From contig ML769439.1 of the NCBI GenBank assembly GCA_009733575.1, positions 40,970 to 104,969 on the forward strand: a DNA stretch of 64,000 nt. The letters run 5' to 3'. The DNA is from Gymnopus androsaceus JB14 (taxonomy: Eukaryota; Basidiomycota; Agaricomycetes; Agaricales; Omphalotaceae). The position numbers and the translations under genes were made by a program. Below the pieces are notes generated by a model. The model ran no database searches, was not told where the DNA came from, and worked only from the letters and a program-made list of their open reading frames with translations. Of the stretch, positions 1 through 10,928 are shown piece by piece; positions within the stretch are counted from its first letter, which is position 1, and every line of letters begins with the position of its first letter.

Positions 1-470
1 TTATCAAAAATCAGGATCCCAGCTCAGGTTCAGTCCGATCACAACCATTAAGTCCATGGCCACGATTTGAGCTCCACTATGTAATGTTGCTTCTACTTCT
101 ACATCTTGTCCATTTATAATAGGAAACACAGATCGAAGTCCATTTCCAGTGCTTGCTACAACCGTCAACTTCTTCTTTTCATCATTCCGCCAAGTCTTTC
201 GAAGACTTCCACAGGATCTCTCTGAACAATAGAACCGCTTTCATATGTCCAACATCATGCTCGAGGACCATGAATACGTCTTCGTCCGCAGAAATAAGTC
301 TTCTGCTCGAATGTATTTGCTCATTATCCTTTGAGGTTTCAGTTGACTTCCGTAACACCGTCTTCTGCCAAAGTTGACATGTACACAGTTTCCGAAAGTC
401 TATTTTGTGGTTGTACCTTTTATTCTGCATTTTTCTCATTAAAATCTTACGAACTTTCTTTCATCTTGGT
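1..470 (-). pseudogene. Ty3/gypsy gag-protease fragment, inverted copy
   Basis: On the minus strand, positions 1-190 encode the start of a retropepsin region that is almost identical, base for base, to 1911-2066 on the plus strand, so the two are inverted copies. The motif that should be Asp-Ser-Gly reads His-Ser-Gly here, as in the plus copy, so the protease was already inactive before duplication. Upstream on the minus strand (to about 439) an open frame of about 85 codons looks like gag-side sequence but is frameshifted relative to the protease frame. The copy runs off the left edge. At 155-162 it carries the sequence gctacaac once, with no insertion. This is the unoccupied version of the MITE site at 1169-1910. 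Confidence 0.7.
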
Positions 471-484
471 CAGAAGGGAGAGCT

Positions 485-1176
485 ATGCACCAGGATAATG
501 CTAAAAACCTGGGCGAATGGTTTTTCGAGGACGTCATCTGTAGATGGGGATGTCCAGAGGAAGTCGTTACAGATAATGCACTGCAGATGAAGAAAATGCT
601 AAAGTGGCTGGAAAGCAAGTATGGAATCAGAGGCATTAGAATCTCTCCGTATAACTCTCAAGGGAATGGTAAGATTGAGAGGGCGCACTTTGACATACGT
701 CAAGCATTGGTGAAAGCGACCGGTGGCGACGTTGGAAAGTGGTCGTTCTTTCTCAAACACATACTTTGGGCAGACCGTATAACGGCCAGGCGTGGATTTG
801 GTTGTTCGCCATACTTCATTGTCACTGGTGCTGAACCTATGTTGCCGTTTGATATTGTCGAGTCGACCTATTTGGTTAATCCGCCAAACAGGGTTTTGAC
901 ACGGGAAGAATTAATTGGCTTTAGAGCTCAAGCGTTGTCGAAGCATAGAAGCTTCATTGAGCGCATGAGGAGTAGAATCAATGAGAACAAGAGAAGAGAA
1001 CTGAAGGAGTATGAGAGGAAATATAGACATACGATTAAAGATTGGGACTTTAAGCCTGGAACATTGGTACAAGTGCGACATACTTCAATTGAGAAAGACT
1101 TGGATAGAAAGATCATCTTGGTCAGAAGGGAGAGCTATGCGCCAGATGATGAAAAGAAGAAGTTGACGGTTGTAGC
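485..1176 (+). pseudogene. Ty3/gypsy integrase fragment (catalytic core and C-terminal region)
   Basis: The frame resembles the pol integrase of fungal gypsy elements. It begins inside the catalytic core, so the first Asp of the D,D,E triad is missing. The second Asp (residues VTDNA) and the Glu region (NSQGNGKIERAHFD) are visible, followed by the conserved GFGCSPYF stretch and a C-terminal GTLVQVR segment. The frame then runs directly into protease-type sequence that continues after the MITE at 1903, which is the reverse of normal pol order. A direct repeat of about 25 bp beginning catcttggtcagaaggg brackets the integrase segment (about 463-488 and 1113-1140). It is a remnant, not an active element. 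Confidence 0.8.
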
Positions 1177-1902
1177 TAGAGATGGGCACGAATAGCGAAT
1201 ATTCATGAGTATTCATGAATATTTAGCCATTTGTTACTCGCGAATAATGAGTCACGAGTGACGAATATATTCGTTACACGAGTACTTACTCGAGTATAAA
1301 TAGCCACTTTGATGTCACAAATATTCGTGGTACTTTATTCATGAATATTCGCGAATATTCGCCGATATCACGTGCTCATTAGCACGAGCATGTGAGGTAT
1401 TCATTACTTAAACAAAAATTCAATATATAACTTAATTCGGCTATGTTTGAATATGTATATAATGTTATTGACATGTAACTGTAATAAAATCTGTGTGGCT
1501 TAGTGGTTATGGGCGCCGACTCTGGATTAAGGTCAGGCCTTCCTGTGATAGCTGACCAGCAGAGTTCAATTCTCAGTACCGCCACAATTTTGTGTCATGT
1601 AATAGTACTCGGAAATGTATACAGACTGTATTTATATTATTATTAAACACTAATATAGTACTTCAACATTATTACTTACATGTTCGAGCCTATATTTACT
1701 TTATTTGTAATGTTGTTAATTAATCACAAGTATACTCGAGTATTTGTCCTAAAATACTCGTTATTCACGAATATCTATTCGCGAATATATGTCTGTACAA
1801 ATATTCGAGTATATACTCGAGTATAAATAGTGGATTTGAGGTGACAAATATTCGTACCACGAATAACGAATATACTCGAGTATGTATTCGTGCCCACCTC
1901 TA
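1177..1902. mobile_element. hAT-like non-autonomous element (MITE), 726 bp
   Basis: The ends are inverted repeats: TAGAGATGGGCACGAAT on the left, and on the right the reverse complement with one change. The flanks are a perfect 8-bp direct duplication, gttgtagc, at 1169-1176 and 1903-1910. An 8-bp target duplication and a TAGAGRTGGGCA-type terminus fit the hAT superfamily. The same gypsy sequence without the insertion lies on the minus strand near 155-162, which confirms both boundaries. The subterminal 150-200 bp on each side are packed with short palindromes (ATTCGCGAATATTCG, ATACTCGAGTAT), which could be transposase-binding repeats. There is no transposase frame. A tRNA-like segment sits in the middle (1494-1586). 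Confidence 0.88.
1494..1586 (+). other. tRNA-like sequence inside the MITE
   Basis: TGTGGC at 1494-1499 can pair with GCCACA at 1581-1586. TGGCTTAGTGG matches the internal polymerase III A box and GAGTTCAATTCTC matches a B box. The spacing suggests a tRNA with a long variable arm (Ser/Leu class). The anticodon stem is imperfect and three extra bases separate the T stem from the acceptor strand, so this is probably a decayed tRNA or a captured SINE head, not a working tRNA. Confidence 0.45.
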
Positions 1903-2190
1903 GTTGTAGCAAGCACTGGAAATGGACTTCAATCTGTGTTTCCTATTATAAATGGACAAGATGTAGAAGTAGAAGCAACATTACATAGTGGAGCTCAAAT
2001 CGTGGCCATGGACTTAATGGTTGTGATCGGACTGAACCTGAGCTGGGATCCTGATTTTGTGATAACAATGCAGGATGTACACGGAGGATTAGAAAGAACG
2101 TCGGGTTTAGTTAAGAATGCACCTTTCAGGTTCGGAGATATAACAGTGTACCTACAAGTTGAGGTTCGTTGTCAGAATATTCGACCTTGA
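1903..2190 (+). pseudogene. Ty3/gypsy retropepsin fragment, plus copy
   Basis: Translation after the MITE gives a hydrophobic lead-in, then the retropepsin-like stretch ATLHSGAQIVAMD and a second conserved block ending in a FGDITVYLQV motif typical of gypsy proteases. The catalytic Asp of DSG is replaced by His, so the enzyme would be inactive. It is in frame with the upstream integrase segment once the MITE is removed, so the order is integrase then protease, opposite to a normal element. No reverse transcriptase follows. Confidence 0.72.
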
Positions 2191-2687
2191 TTTTCGGTTT
2201 TGGTTTTGTTAAGAGTCCTTGTGCCTCAGCGTCTTCGAGGTTCAGATCTCCTGCTTTTTGTGCTGTCCGAGTGGTTCGAGATTTAGTTGTCTTACTCGAA
2301 TCACCTATGTTGACTACTGGTCAAAAGTAATTCTGAGATGTTTATCCAAACTCGATTTTAAAGATATGAATCAAAGTTAATTCTCTTAGCTTCGATCTAT
2401 ACCACAAAGTTCGTCTTTTGAGTGAATTTAAATATTCACCCTCGCGGTGGGCTCCAGATAACAAGGTCCTAACTGTAGATATATAAAGTTCAAACACAAG
2501 TTTGAACCAACAACACAAATGGTAAGGAATGATCGTGCTCAAATGTTACGCGAGTACTGGTGAAGGCGTTGTCAAAGGTTCCGCCAAATACTTGTATCTC
2601 TCTGTAGTCCAATGTAGTACATTCTCAAAACTAAGTTTGATACTTGATCCAAGTTCTCTATTCAATGCTTGGTAATAATAATCAAAA
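2191..2687. other. Gene-free stretch between retroelement fragments
   Basis: No supported gene. It is AT-rich and may include LTR sequence of the gypsy remnant. The 15-mer gttgtcaaaggttcc at about 2568 recurs near 60838, the only hint of a shared repeat. No LTR boundary could be fixed. Confidence 0.3.
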
Positions 2688-4049
2688 ATGGGTACAAGAA
2701 TGAACTGTCAACGATATGACAGACGTCAACGACGATACGAAGACGATTTTGATAAAAACCAACCAACGATATGGATGGGTGTGGTAGGGAGCTCAGCAGT
2801 ACTATACAAGGAAGGGGAGAGGGTATTGTTGCTGCAGATGCAGATTGGAAAGGAAACTGAGCACAAGGTATTTGAAGGGGAATTGGTGGGACCTACTTTG
2901 GGACTGGAGCTCCTATGGAAGGAACAGAGTGTCTCAACAGTCTCCCTCTGGATTGACAACATGGCTGCAATCTTGGCAACAAACTCCATGATGTCAGGAC
3001 CAGCACATTATCTTATGGACCACTTTCATGCACTGCTTTCCCAAGTCAAACACCACCATCCAAATCTGAAGATCACCATTGGTTGGGTTCCCAGACATGA
3101 AGGAGTCAAAGGAAAGGAGGCAGCAGATGAGGAAGCCAAGGAAGCAGCCCTACGTGGGTCGAGCCCAACTTGGCTGCTACCCCATACTCTCTGAAAATCC
3201 CTTCCAAAGAGCTGTTCAGCAACCCGGAAGACATTCGCAAAGTCCCTCAACAAGATCCGAGATGACATGTTCCGGGAATCCCCCAGATTTGCAGATTCCA
3301 GAAGGTGGCAAAAGGAGATGCAACAGCAACAGCTTGGAAGTTCCAAAAGCTTACTAAGGGCCTCAGAAAACCACACACCAACATCCTGGTCCACCTCCGC
3401 ACAGGCCACTGCTACCTATATTCGCACCTTAATTGCATTGGAAAGGTTGACACACCGCTTTGTCCAGCATGCAAATGAGAGCCAGAGATGGTCCACCACT
3501 ACTTAATACAATGTCCTGCACATCATGGAGCTCAAGCCCGTCTGAGAGCGGAGATTGGATCAAAGAATATGTTCCCGGAGAAGCTTCTGAATGACAGGGG
3601 GAGGCTAAAAGCTCTGTTCCAATATATCAACGATACAGGTCGCTTCAGAAACACATTTGGAGTACTGCCCAACATAGAGGAGGAGGAGGAGGAGTAACGA
3701 TGATGGGATCCTTTTATTTTTTCATTTTTTCATTTTTTCATTTTCTTTATCCTTTTTCTCTCTACAATCTCTCAAATTGTTTCTCATTTTTCTCTATTAT
3801 TCACTACTTACTATATGCACCCGCTAATAACGCCTGCTCCTGGTGGAGCAGCGCACCCCACGGCGACTTCTTCGCTGTGAGACACCCCAGTCTCAATGCC
3901 CCATGACACAGTATTACCATTTTGCTCCTGATATACCACCTATGTATTAGTCTTTACATTACATACATACATGCAGTAGCGTAGTGCCTACCATATCCCT
4001 CGGGACAACGGGCAATAAACAAGGATACCAAAAAAAAAAAAAAAAAAAA
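2688..4049 (+). mobile_element. 5'-truncated LINE (non-LTR retrotransposon) with RNase H and poly(A) tail
   Basis: The first frame (2688-3194) contains an RNase H domain: an acidic FEGELVGPTLGLELL segment, Asp in WIDNMAAI and a C-terminal VPRHEGVKGKEAADEEA motif. After frameshifts, the frame at about 3400-3697 shows the C-terminal CCHC-type knuckle of Tad-like elements (CPAC, then EPEMVHHYLIQCP), interrupted by an in-frame TGA, and ends in a run of Glu. The 3' untranslated part has an (ATTTTTTC) microsatellite near 3714-3745 and ends in 20 adenines (4030-4049). No endonuclease or reverse transcriptase lies upstream, so this is a dead 5'-truncated insertion. I could not identify a target duplication. 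Confidence 0.8.
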
Positions 4050-4195
4050 GTAGTAGTGGAATGCATGGGGTGGTGATACAAACAACAAGTGGAGTATACG
4101 AGAAAGTGTTCCATGAATAGATAGACAAAAATACCTTTGAATATTCCAACACAGCTTCCAGTTGGTATAAGTGGGCAGATACAAGTCTTGAGGCT

Positions 4196-5619
4196 TCATG
4201 TAACATTAGCAGTCTGGAGTTGAGCTGTGAGATGAAAGCTCTCTGCTATAGGTGAATTGTTGGAGTGGATTAAGATGACTATTGCAATAGGATAGAATAC
4301 CTGAGAATTTCAGTCAAGTTGATGAAATTGTATGACAGAAGAGAGTAATTGACTTACTGCAGATGCGGTCCACAAATTCTGGGCAAATACTGCAATTGCA
4401 CTAAAGGCAGAGGACCCCTCACCTGCACTATCCAGTGTAACACCTAGTTGTCCAATCAATTCAAACAATTGTATCACAAGAAAAAGTGCCCCAGATTCCA
4501 CAAAAAGAAGCAGAATCTTTTGACCATGACTTTTCCTCCAAATTGATACTTCTCTCATTGTGAGATAATGAGCCCTAAATTATAAAAATCAATGAGTTTG
4601 ACAGGAAATAGAAGGAAACCATGTTTACCAAGCCTTCCAACCAATCAGTAAGGTTGCTAACAGGTTTACCAGCAATGAGAGGGCTACTGAAAGCCAATCC
4701 ATCACTTCCAATGGTAAAGTAAATTGACCCATAAGAAAGATCTGCCAAAAGGCACATGCAATGTTGACACCTGCCCAAGAAAATTAACACTTATTCAACA
4801 CATAACTTGTTATAAATCCGTTATGCCACAGATTATTTTGCTTGATTTTGCTTTAGTCAAATGAAAGCCTGTTCGACTTTTCTGACACAAGGCTTTGCTC
4901 TCAATGAAGCAAAATGACAAAATAATCCAGTGGCATCTACATTGCCCGACTGCCAGTACAAGCCACCAAACTTCAGCACACGAGGAATAGTAGATACACA
5001 CCAATATTGGCAAGCATAGTTGTCATGAGTATGAACCGCCAAAATTTGTCATAGGGCAATAAGACCCAGGCTCTCCAACAGATTACAAAATCCCCCACTA
5101 GTATCTGAATAGCCAGCAGCAAGTGAGTTGTTAACAACCTTGCCTGTGTTGCAATTCCATTAGAAATCTCACCTGCAATGGACTTAAAAATTCCAGCACT
5201 TCATTTATAATTAAGAAATCATGAGGGGCGGTATGGAGCTCTCTCCCAATTCCAGGTTGGATTTGGACCAGCTCATTAATGCTTGCAAGGCAAACAAATG
5301 CTGTAAGAAGGATTACAAGGATCACACAGCATAGAAACTGAATTGCTTTTGGTTCGCGCCAGGTTTTGATGCTGGTTAAATTTCTTCTCAATAACACCCA
5401 TCATTGGCCTAAAAACTTACTTACTTTAGCAGCTGTATTTCTATCAGCACACCCAGTGCTGTAGCCCCTATATAAAATAAAGAGCATCCTCAGGTAAGAA
5501 GATTAGTTTGAAATGCATTAACACCCACCGTGAATGGTATTTGTGATTATAGAAGCAAAGGTATTTTGATAGCAAGCATCTCCAAGTCCCCTGAGCTGTT
5601 CTTGCTCTTCTGGAGTCAT
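4196..5619 (-). CDS. Seven-helix membrane protein, 299 aa, seven exons
   Basis: Seven exons join in phase with canonical introns: 5529-5619, 5425-5467, 5173-5371, 5002-5104, 4629-4770, 4358-4574 and 4196-4300, totalling 900 nt with stop TGA. The product has a short hydrophilic N-terminus beginning MTPEEQEQL and about seven hydrophobic segments. The third-helix region WRAWVL, the fifth/sixth-helix LFVESGALFLVIQLF and the last helix YPIAIVILI are the pattern of the large receptor-like families of Agaricomycetes (DUF6533/DUF6534 type). Position in the plasma membrane is inferred; ligand and partner are unknown. All phases close, with no stop or frameshift, so the gene looks functional. The 231-bp gap between exons 4 and 5 is long for this gene and might hide another exon. 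Confidence 0.8.
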
Positions 5620-6410
5620 TTCTTGGAATGCACCTTCAGTTCTGATTCCTGAAAGGAGGAGGCAATAACCCTTCTCACCAGTACTTCCTGGATTTTATAC
5701 ACTTGAAAAAATTGATCATGATGTTTCACGGTTTATCCCTCTGTTGTTAATGTATGCATTGTGAATTTTATCTATCAAATGATGATCAGAATCTTCTTCT
5801 CCCACCCCGTTTCATATTTACTCACTCTCACCCCTTTGCTAATCTTGTCTCATTGAAGAAAGTCCATGTCTTCTTATGTAACATTGGTATCTGCCTCCTG
5901 AATTCAGAAATAACTAGCTACGGATAAGCCTTGATATAGTTACAGTTTCAAAAATAAATAATTCCCGCTCCGATATGCCAGCGGACTTTCCCATGACCAA
6001 CGCTCACTGTTCCTCTTGTTTGGAGGAGTCGTTAACCTCGTCCTGCTCCTGTTTCCATTGCTGAATGGGGCTCAGGGTATATCCAAGTGCTTCTAACATA
6101 ATACTGAGTTATGATCCCTTTAGAAAGGTTTTGAACCCTTTGCAAGTTGGTTCAAGTTTTGGATTCAATTGGCTTCAGGTTACAGTTACAGTTTGGTGTT
6201 GGGATTTCGTATATGTCATGTCTTGCTATGAAAACACTATTTTCGTAGTAAATTCACTGAGGAACGGGGAAACTCCTCAAAAGCGCCTGGGAAACGCTAC
6301 TGAAGCGCACGCCTAGAGGCAATTACAAAGTATTTATTTCTGAAAAAAGTTTGATGCACATGCCAAGGTTTTCCGAAAACTCTGTAAAGCTACAATATCA
6401 AGATGGACAT
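5620..6410. other. Upstream region of the seven-helix gene
   Basis: No supported gene. It should contain the minus-strand promoter, but no clear TATA box could be assigned. Short open frames here are not coding-like. Confidence 0.3.
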
Positions 6411-6689
6411 GATGAACAAGGAAAAAGATGGGGAGAAGATGGATGGTCCTTCAAGGGGAAGTTGGAACTTCTGGAGATTCGGGAACCTGAAAAAGACTCA
6501 ATACATAGATGGGCTTTTCCTCAAAGCATGGCATGTTAGATTTGGAATTTGATGAACAAGGAAAAAGATGGGGAGAAGATGGATGGTCCTTCAAGGGAAG
6601 TTGGAACTCGTGGAGATTCGGGAACCTGAAAAAGACTCAATACATAGATGGGCTTTTTCCTCAAAGCATGATATGTTAGATTTGGAATT
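6411..6689. repeat. Two-copy tandem duplication, 140-bp unit
   Basis: The unit starting gatgaacaaggaaaaagatg at 6411 recurs at 6551 with only a few single-base differences and one-base indels, and ends in ttagatttggaatt in both copies. The high identity means a recent duplication. It overlaps no recognised gene. Confidence 0.9.
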
Positions 6690-8060
6690 AAATATCAGAG
6701 GATGGACTCCCCAATGATTCCAATTCACCTTGAAGCTCACCTAGAAATCGAGGGCAAGAGATCTAATTCAATCTTCAAAGAACTCTTTGTTGCATTTGAA
6801 TTGCATTCCAAAGGGACCTTTGAAGTTTATCTTAAATCTATTGCAGTGATTTCCAGGTGAACTTCAAGTGAGTAGGAAGCACTTAGATGTCGGGTGACAT
6901 GGCCAATGCCCCTGGTGTTGAAAATGATGCTGATGAACCATATGATGTCTGATTCAAGAATGGTGGCCGGGCAATGTCTTTGCAATTATGCCCAATTGGT
7001 TAGACTCGCGGCGCCAGTTCCGTTCGGTATCCGCCAATTTGAAATCAGCTGAGATGGCTACCGAAGGACTGGCGCTTACTGGCGATGAGCCATCACTCCA
7101 AAAGGGAGCATTCGATATATAAGGGAATACTTGATATAAAAGGAAACGGCAGGCATTTGAAAATCGAGGTCCTGGTGAAATTGTTGCAGACTCTAAATAT
7201 AGCAAGCTTGCTTGCGAGAGTCTGCCTACGGGAGACAAGGCGATATCGTGGTTGACCGATGACATTTCTGGGTCGTGAGGCCGATAGTTTTAGTAGGTTC
7301 TCATCAAAATGATTATCGACCGCAAGCAAAACGTAAAGATGAATGTTCTGATGTTGGAAAATGAAACAGAAAAGACAACGAGCTCTCATCAAGGATCCAG
7401 GCTGAAAATTTGAGAATTTGTATGCGGTTAATGCAGCTGCTTCTTAGGAATCGTTCATGATTCGCATCCCAATTTCGGTGAACTGCCATCAGGAAATGTG
7501 GCACAGCTCGACTATGAGTAGGCCTGAATGAACCTTGCTTCCTTCGAGTATCAGGGAGGTTATAACTGAGCTCCGCCGCGGCCGATGGAACACTATCGAC
7601 ATGTTTCCACAGCTGAACTTACTAGTAGCGAATTCGTCCTTGTTGGTTCAGTGTCGTTGCAAGTATAGCCGCTAGCAAGGGAGCCTATATTGCCCGTGAA
7701 TAAGATGAATAGCGATGTGGAAGAGATGAAATGCGAGCCAAGCGCTTGCCGTCAATTTTTCTTAGTGAACCTGCCACGCAGAAAGCGGACGCACTCCCCA
7801 AAAATTATCATAAATCTAGCATGTCCTACACCTGAGTAAGACGCCACCACCTTGCACAACAGCACCATTATCCGCCATTACCATTATTAGGGTGACTTGT
7901 ACTTTCACAAATTCCAGTGGTCAGCAGCATGAATGTGGATTATTTTTGAGAATAGATTTATAGTTTACATTGCGTTGTCTCTTCGTATACATAAGTTGAG
8001 AACATCCAGTAAGAGAAAAGAAAATGGAATGAGGGTTTCGAGGAGAAGAGTTTAGGGAAA
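6690..8060. other. Long gene-poor stretch
   Basis: A 41-codon open frame at about 6702 is the only run with coding-like composition right after the tandem duplication. I recognise nothing in it. The remaining open frames up to 103 codons (6954-7504, minus) resemble no known family and lack matching splice sites. Confidence 0.3.
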
Positions 8061-8068
8061 ATGTTATT

Positions 8069-8494
8069 ACCAAACCCAAAGGTCGTGCAGGAAGTTGGTA
8101 AATTCCCCCGATGGCTCCGTGACTAGAGGTAGAAACTTTCGCAATAATCAACCTGGAGTAATGAGTAGGTAGACTTTCATCAGCAAACTGATCAGCTGCG
8201 GTGTGAATACACTTACAGCTTGCTTCGTAGTTATACTCTTTGTCACCTCATAAACAAAGCCTCCGTTCCAGTCAGGGACAGGCCTGTGTCCTCAATCTTG
8301 ATGGACGGCCTGCGACTGGACGTGCTGGAGCGACTAGAATCACTGTCGCTACTACTGCTAATGGATGTACTGGAGCAGGTCAGAGTTCTACCGCGTTTTT
8401 CGAGATCTCTGACACTCTCGGGGTAATGTAACAAGGGCGTTTCCGAGTTTGTCATAATTGCTATCAAAGATATCAAAGGCGTAAGCACCGGCAA
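8069..8494 (-). CDS. Possible serine-rich hypothetical protein
   Basis: A minus-strand frame from 8494 encodes a hydrophobic start followed by a run of Ser, Asp and Arg (roughly residues 40-65), and could splice near 8243 into a short exon ending at a GTAATA donor near 8070. The Ser/Asp run also comes from a simple trinucleotide-rich DNA segment, so the frame may be open by composition alone. No family recognised. Confidence 0.2.
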
Positions 8495-8861
8495 AAGAAT
8501 CCCAAGTCCAATATCTCGACCAGCGGAGGAAATTGAGCAAGTTCGAGCACATCAAGACCTCTGGATATAAGCCATCGCTGGCCCGTAAGGCGCTGACATA
8601 GGTCTCCTGAGTCTCCAGAGGTGGCGAATCAGGAACCGACTATCGGATTTAAATCTGTTTATTTTTTGCGGCGGCTATGTCTTTTCAACGCACGAGGGAC
8701 GAATATGAGCTTGAAACGGGTGCTCAGCGCTCAGCACTCAATATCCTGAGCAGCGTAAAGACGCAGAACTGAAAAATGTTGAAACTTGAGGCTCGTTGAT
8801 GTAAGTAAGAATTTCAGATCTATGTTATATATGCGAAGACAAAATATTGTAGGAAAGCAAC

Positions 8862-10550
8862 TCAATGGTAAACGTCTAGGTAATGCCCAGAGCAAATAAT
8901 ATCTACGATCATACCCTGTTTCCTAAAGGATTTCAAAGTGAACGTTTGGTTCAAGATTGAAGATACATCGAAAACTGGATAACGTTCATCTCCGAGGTGA
9001 AGCTCAACTTTTTGAAGACATTTGACCCCGAGTTCCTCTGCATAATCTTCCGATGGAATCCATCGAGAAGTGATCGTCTCTCTGAAAACATCTCCGTCAA
9101 ATTCGGCAAAGACATGAAGATAGAGTCGTCGCAGGTTTGGAAGAATCGGGTTTGGATCAGCTGAACGCGCGTCTGGTCGTCGGAATGCGTGGAGGCTCTT
9201 TAGAAGGGCAGAAGAGACTGTAGAGTGAGAGTCCTCTTCATTCACGGCTTCGTCCTCCTCGACGTCTTCCGGGAGATTCTTTTTATCAAGTCGACAATCA
9301 CCAAGGGTGAGCTCTACGACGGACGGCACTTTTTGAAGGATGGCGGTTAGGTCAGTGTCGAAAATATAGAGATCAGTGAGGGAGAGAATTTGGAGATTAT
9401 TTCCGGATCTATCGATGAAGCCCGTCAGTGCATCTAGTGCATCGGGGCCCAGGAAATGATAGGATACGTTTCGGCCATGAATTTACAGGAAACGAGGTTG
9501 GGAAATGAGAGTTGATTTAAAACCTTGGCGACGATATCTTTATGGTCACTGCGATCATCCCTTTGTGCAAAGGAGACGGTGAAAGCCTGAAGTCCTTCGT
9601 GGATAGTCGAGAAGGGGGAGCCCTCCGGATATCGTGAATCGAGCTCGATGGAAACATGTAAAGTCGTCAAATTAGTACACGCTTCCAGGAATTGAGGAAT
9701 GCTGCTATGGCTCTTCAGGGAAAGTTCCGTGAGCTGGGACCACGGGAAAGCGGGATCTGCATTAAAATTGGCAAATGGGCTCAAGGCAGCAAAGGAACGA
9801 AGTTTGGGCATCGGTACCAACTCTAACGATGTTTCCCCTTTGTTAGGTGAGGATATAGACAGAGATTCGAGAGCTGGACAAGAGGCAATCGCGGGATGTT
9901 TAAGAAGCGACCCATAATCTCCGGATAATCGTGACGTTCTTCCATCGGTGAGCCTGACTCGCGAGAGCCTGAAATGGTGGATCCTTGAGCATCTTCAGCA
10001 ACTGCCAGTTGTAAGTGCTGACAACAGTGAACTCAAACACGAATTTCCAGAGGCTGTTGTCGGGATCGATCCAGAATCAATTCGATGAGAGGAAGTCGTG
10101 GGGGAAGACCGGGGACAGAACTGAATGTGAAATTCGACCAAAGTGACGGTGTAGAAATGACGACAGATCGCCAATGAGAACATATGGAGGCGAGTTTAAC
10201 CGGTGCGCGAGCGGTTTTATACGACCTGCAATAATGCCCAAAGATAACACATAGGACATCGTTAGGAACTCGGCGAATTGGAGAGAGAAGGGCGGAGTAG
10301 TCTCTCAAATGAACAACCAAGCGATCCCGTTTGTGCTGCATGAGTGTAATGAGGCAGTTAAGGCGGTATATCTCGGCGGTATAATCCGCGATATCGTCAT
10401 CCCGCTAATAAGAACGTCTCTTATCATTGAGTAGTTCAAGTCTCGCGTCGGCACTCCACGATGAGCTCGAATAGTCTCCTGCATAGCGCTGATAGAGACT
10501 CGAGGTTTAAAAGAGCCCTCGGCGTTTCCTTCGCAGTTTTTACAACGCAT
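8862..10550 (-). pseudogene. F-box/leucine-rich protein gene, multiply broken
   Basis: The minus strand carries, in order, a short Cys-containing N-terminus (from 10550), a heptad-like segment, an F-box core (LLSPIRRVPNDVLCVIF near 10280) followed by the usual SHWRSVVISTPSLWSN block, and a long leucine-rich C-terminal region to 8862. F-box proteins recruit substrates to SCF ubiquitin ligases. The frame is broken at least five times: a shift near 10455, an in-frame TAG near 10412, a stop after the F-box exon near 10030, a shift near 9900 and another near 9440. No splice sites repair these. The neighbouring F-box gene at 10929 points away from it. Confidence 0.75.
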
Positions 10551-10928
10551 TTTGCTAGGAGCAGATATGATTAACCATTCAAAAGAAACGAGACGCGAGC
10601 TTACTTTTGAAGCCTAAGAACGCGAAGATGGTGCATTGGTGATGCGTTTAGGAAAACAATCGTTCTCCATCACGTGCGCGTAGTGTGTCGCAATTTAAGG
10701 GCCGGATCATCCCGGTGACTCCGTTCCTTCACCGTCTTCTGCTTATCGTCGCCAGTCGCCAACCCCGAACATTGGGTCTTTTAGAAATCTTCCTCAAGTA
10801 TTTGAACGGAGTTAGTGGAGTTAGTGTAATCAACGAAAGCTTATGTACGCCCAAATATATATATTTTTTCACTCAGTCACAGTGACATACATTGGGACAA
10901 TTTGAACAGAACCAAGTCGAAAGATATC
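10551..10928. promoter_or_regulatory. Shared upstream region of two divergent F-box genes
   Basis: About 380 bp lie between the start of the decayed minus-strand gene and the ATG of the plus-strand one. A TATA-like run (aaatatatatatttttt) sits at about 10854-10870, roughly 65 bp before the ATG at 10929. No other element recognised. Confidence 0.4.

Noticed and set aside
3714..3745. (ATTTTTTC) repeat as a separate microsatellite locus
   Set aside because: It lies in the 3' untranslated part of the LINE and is better treated as part of that element.
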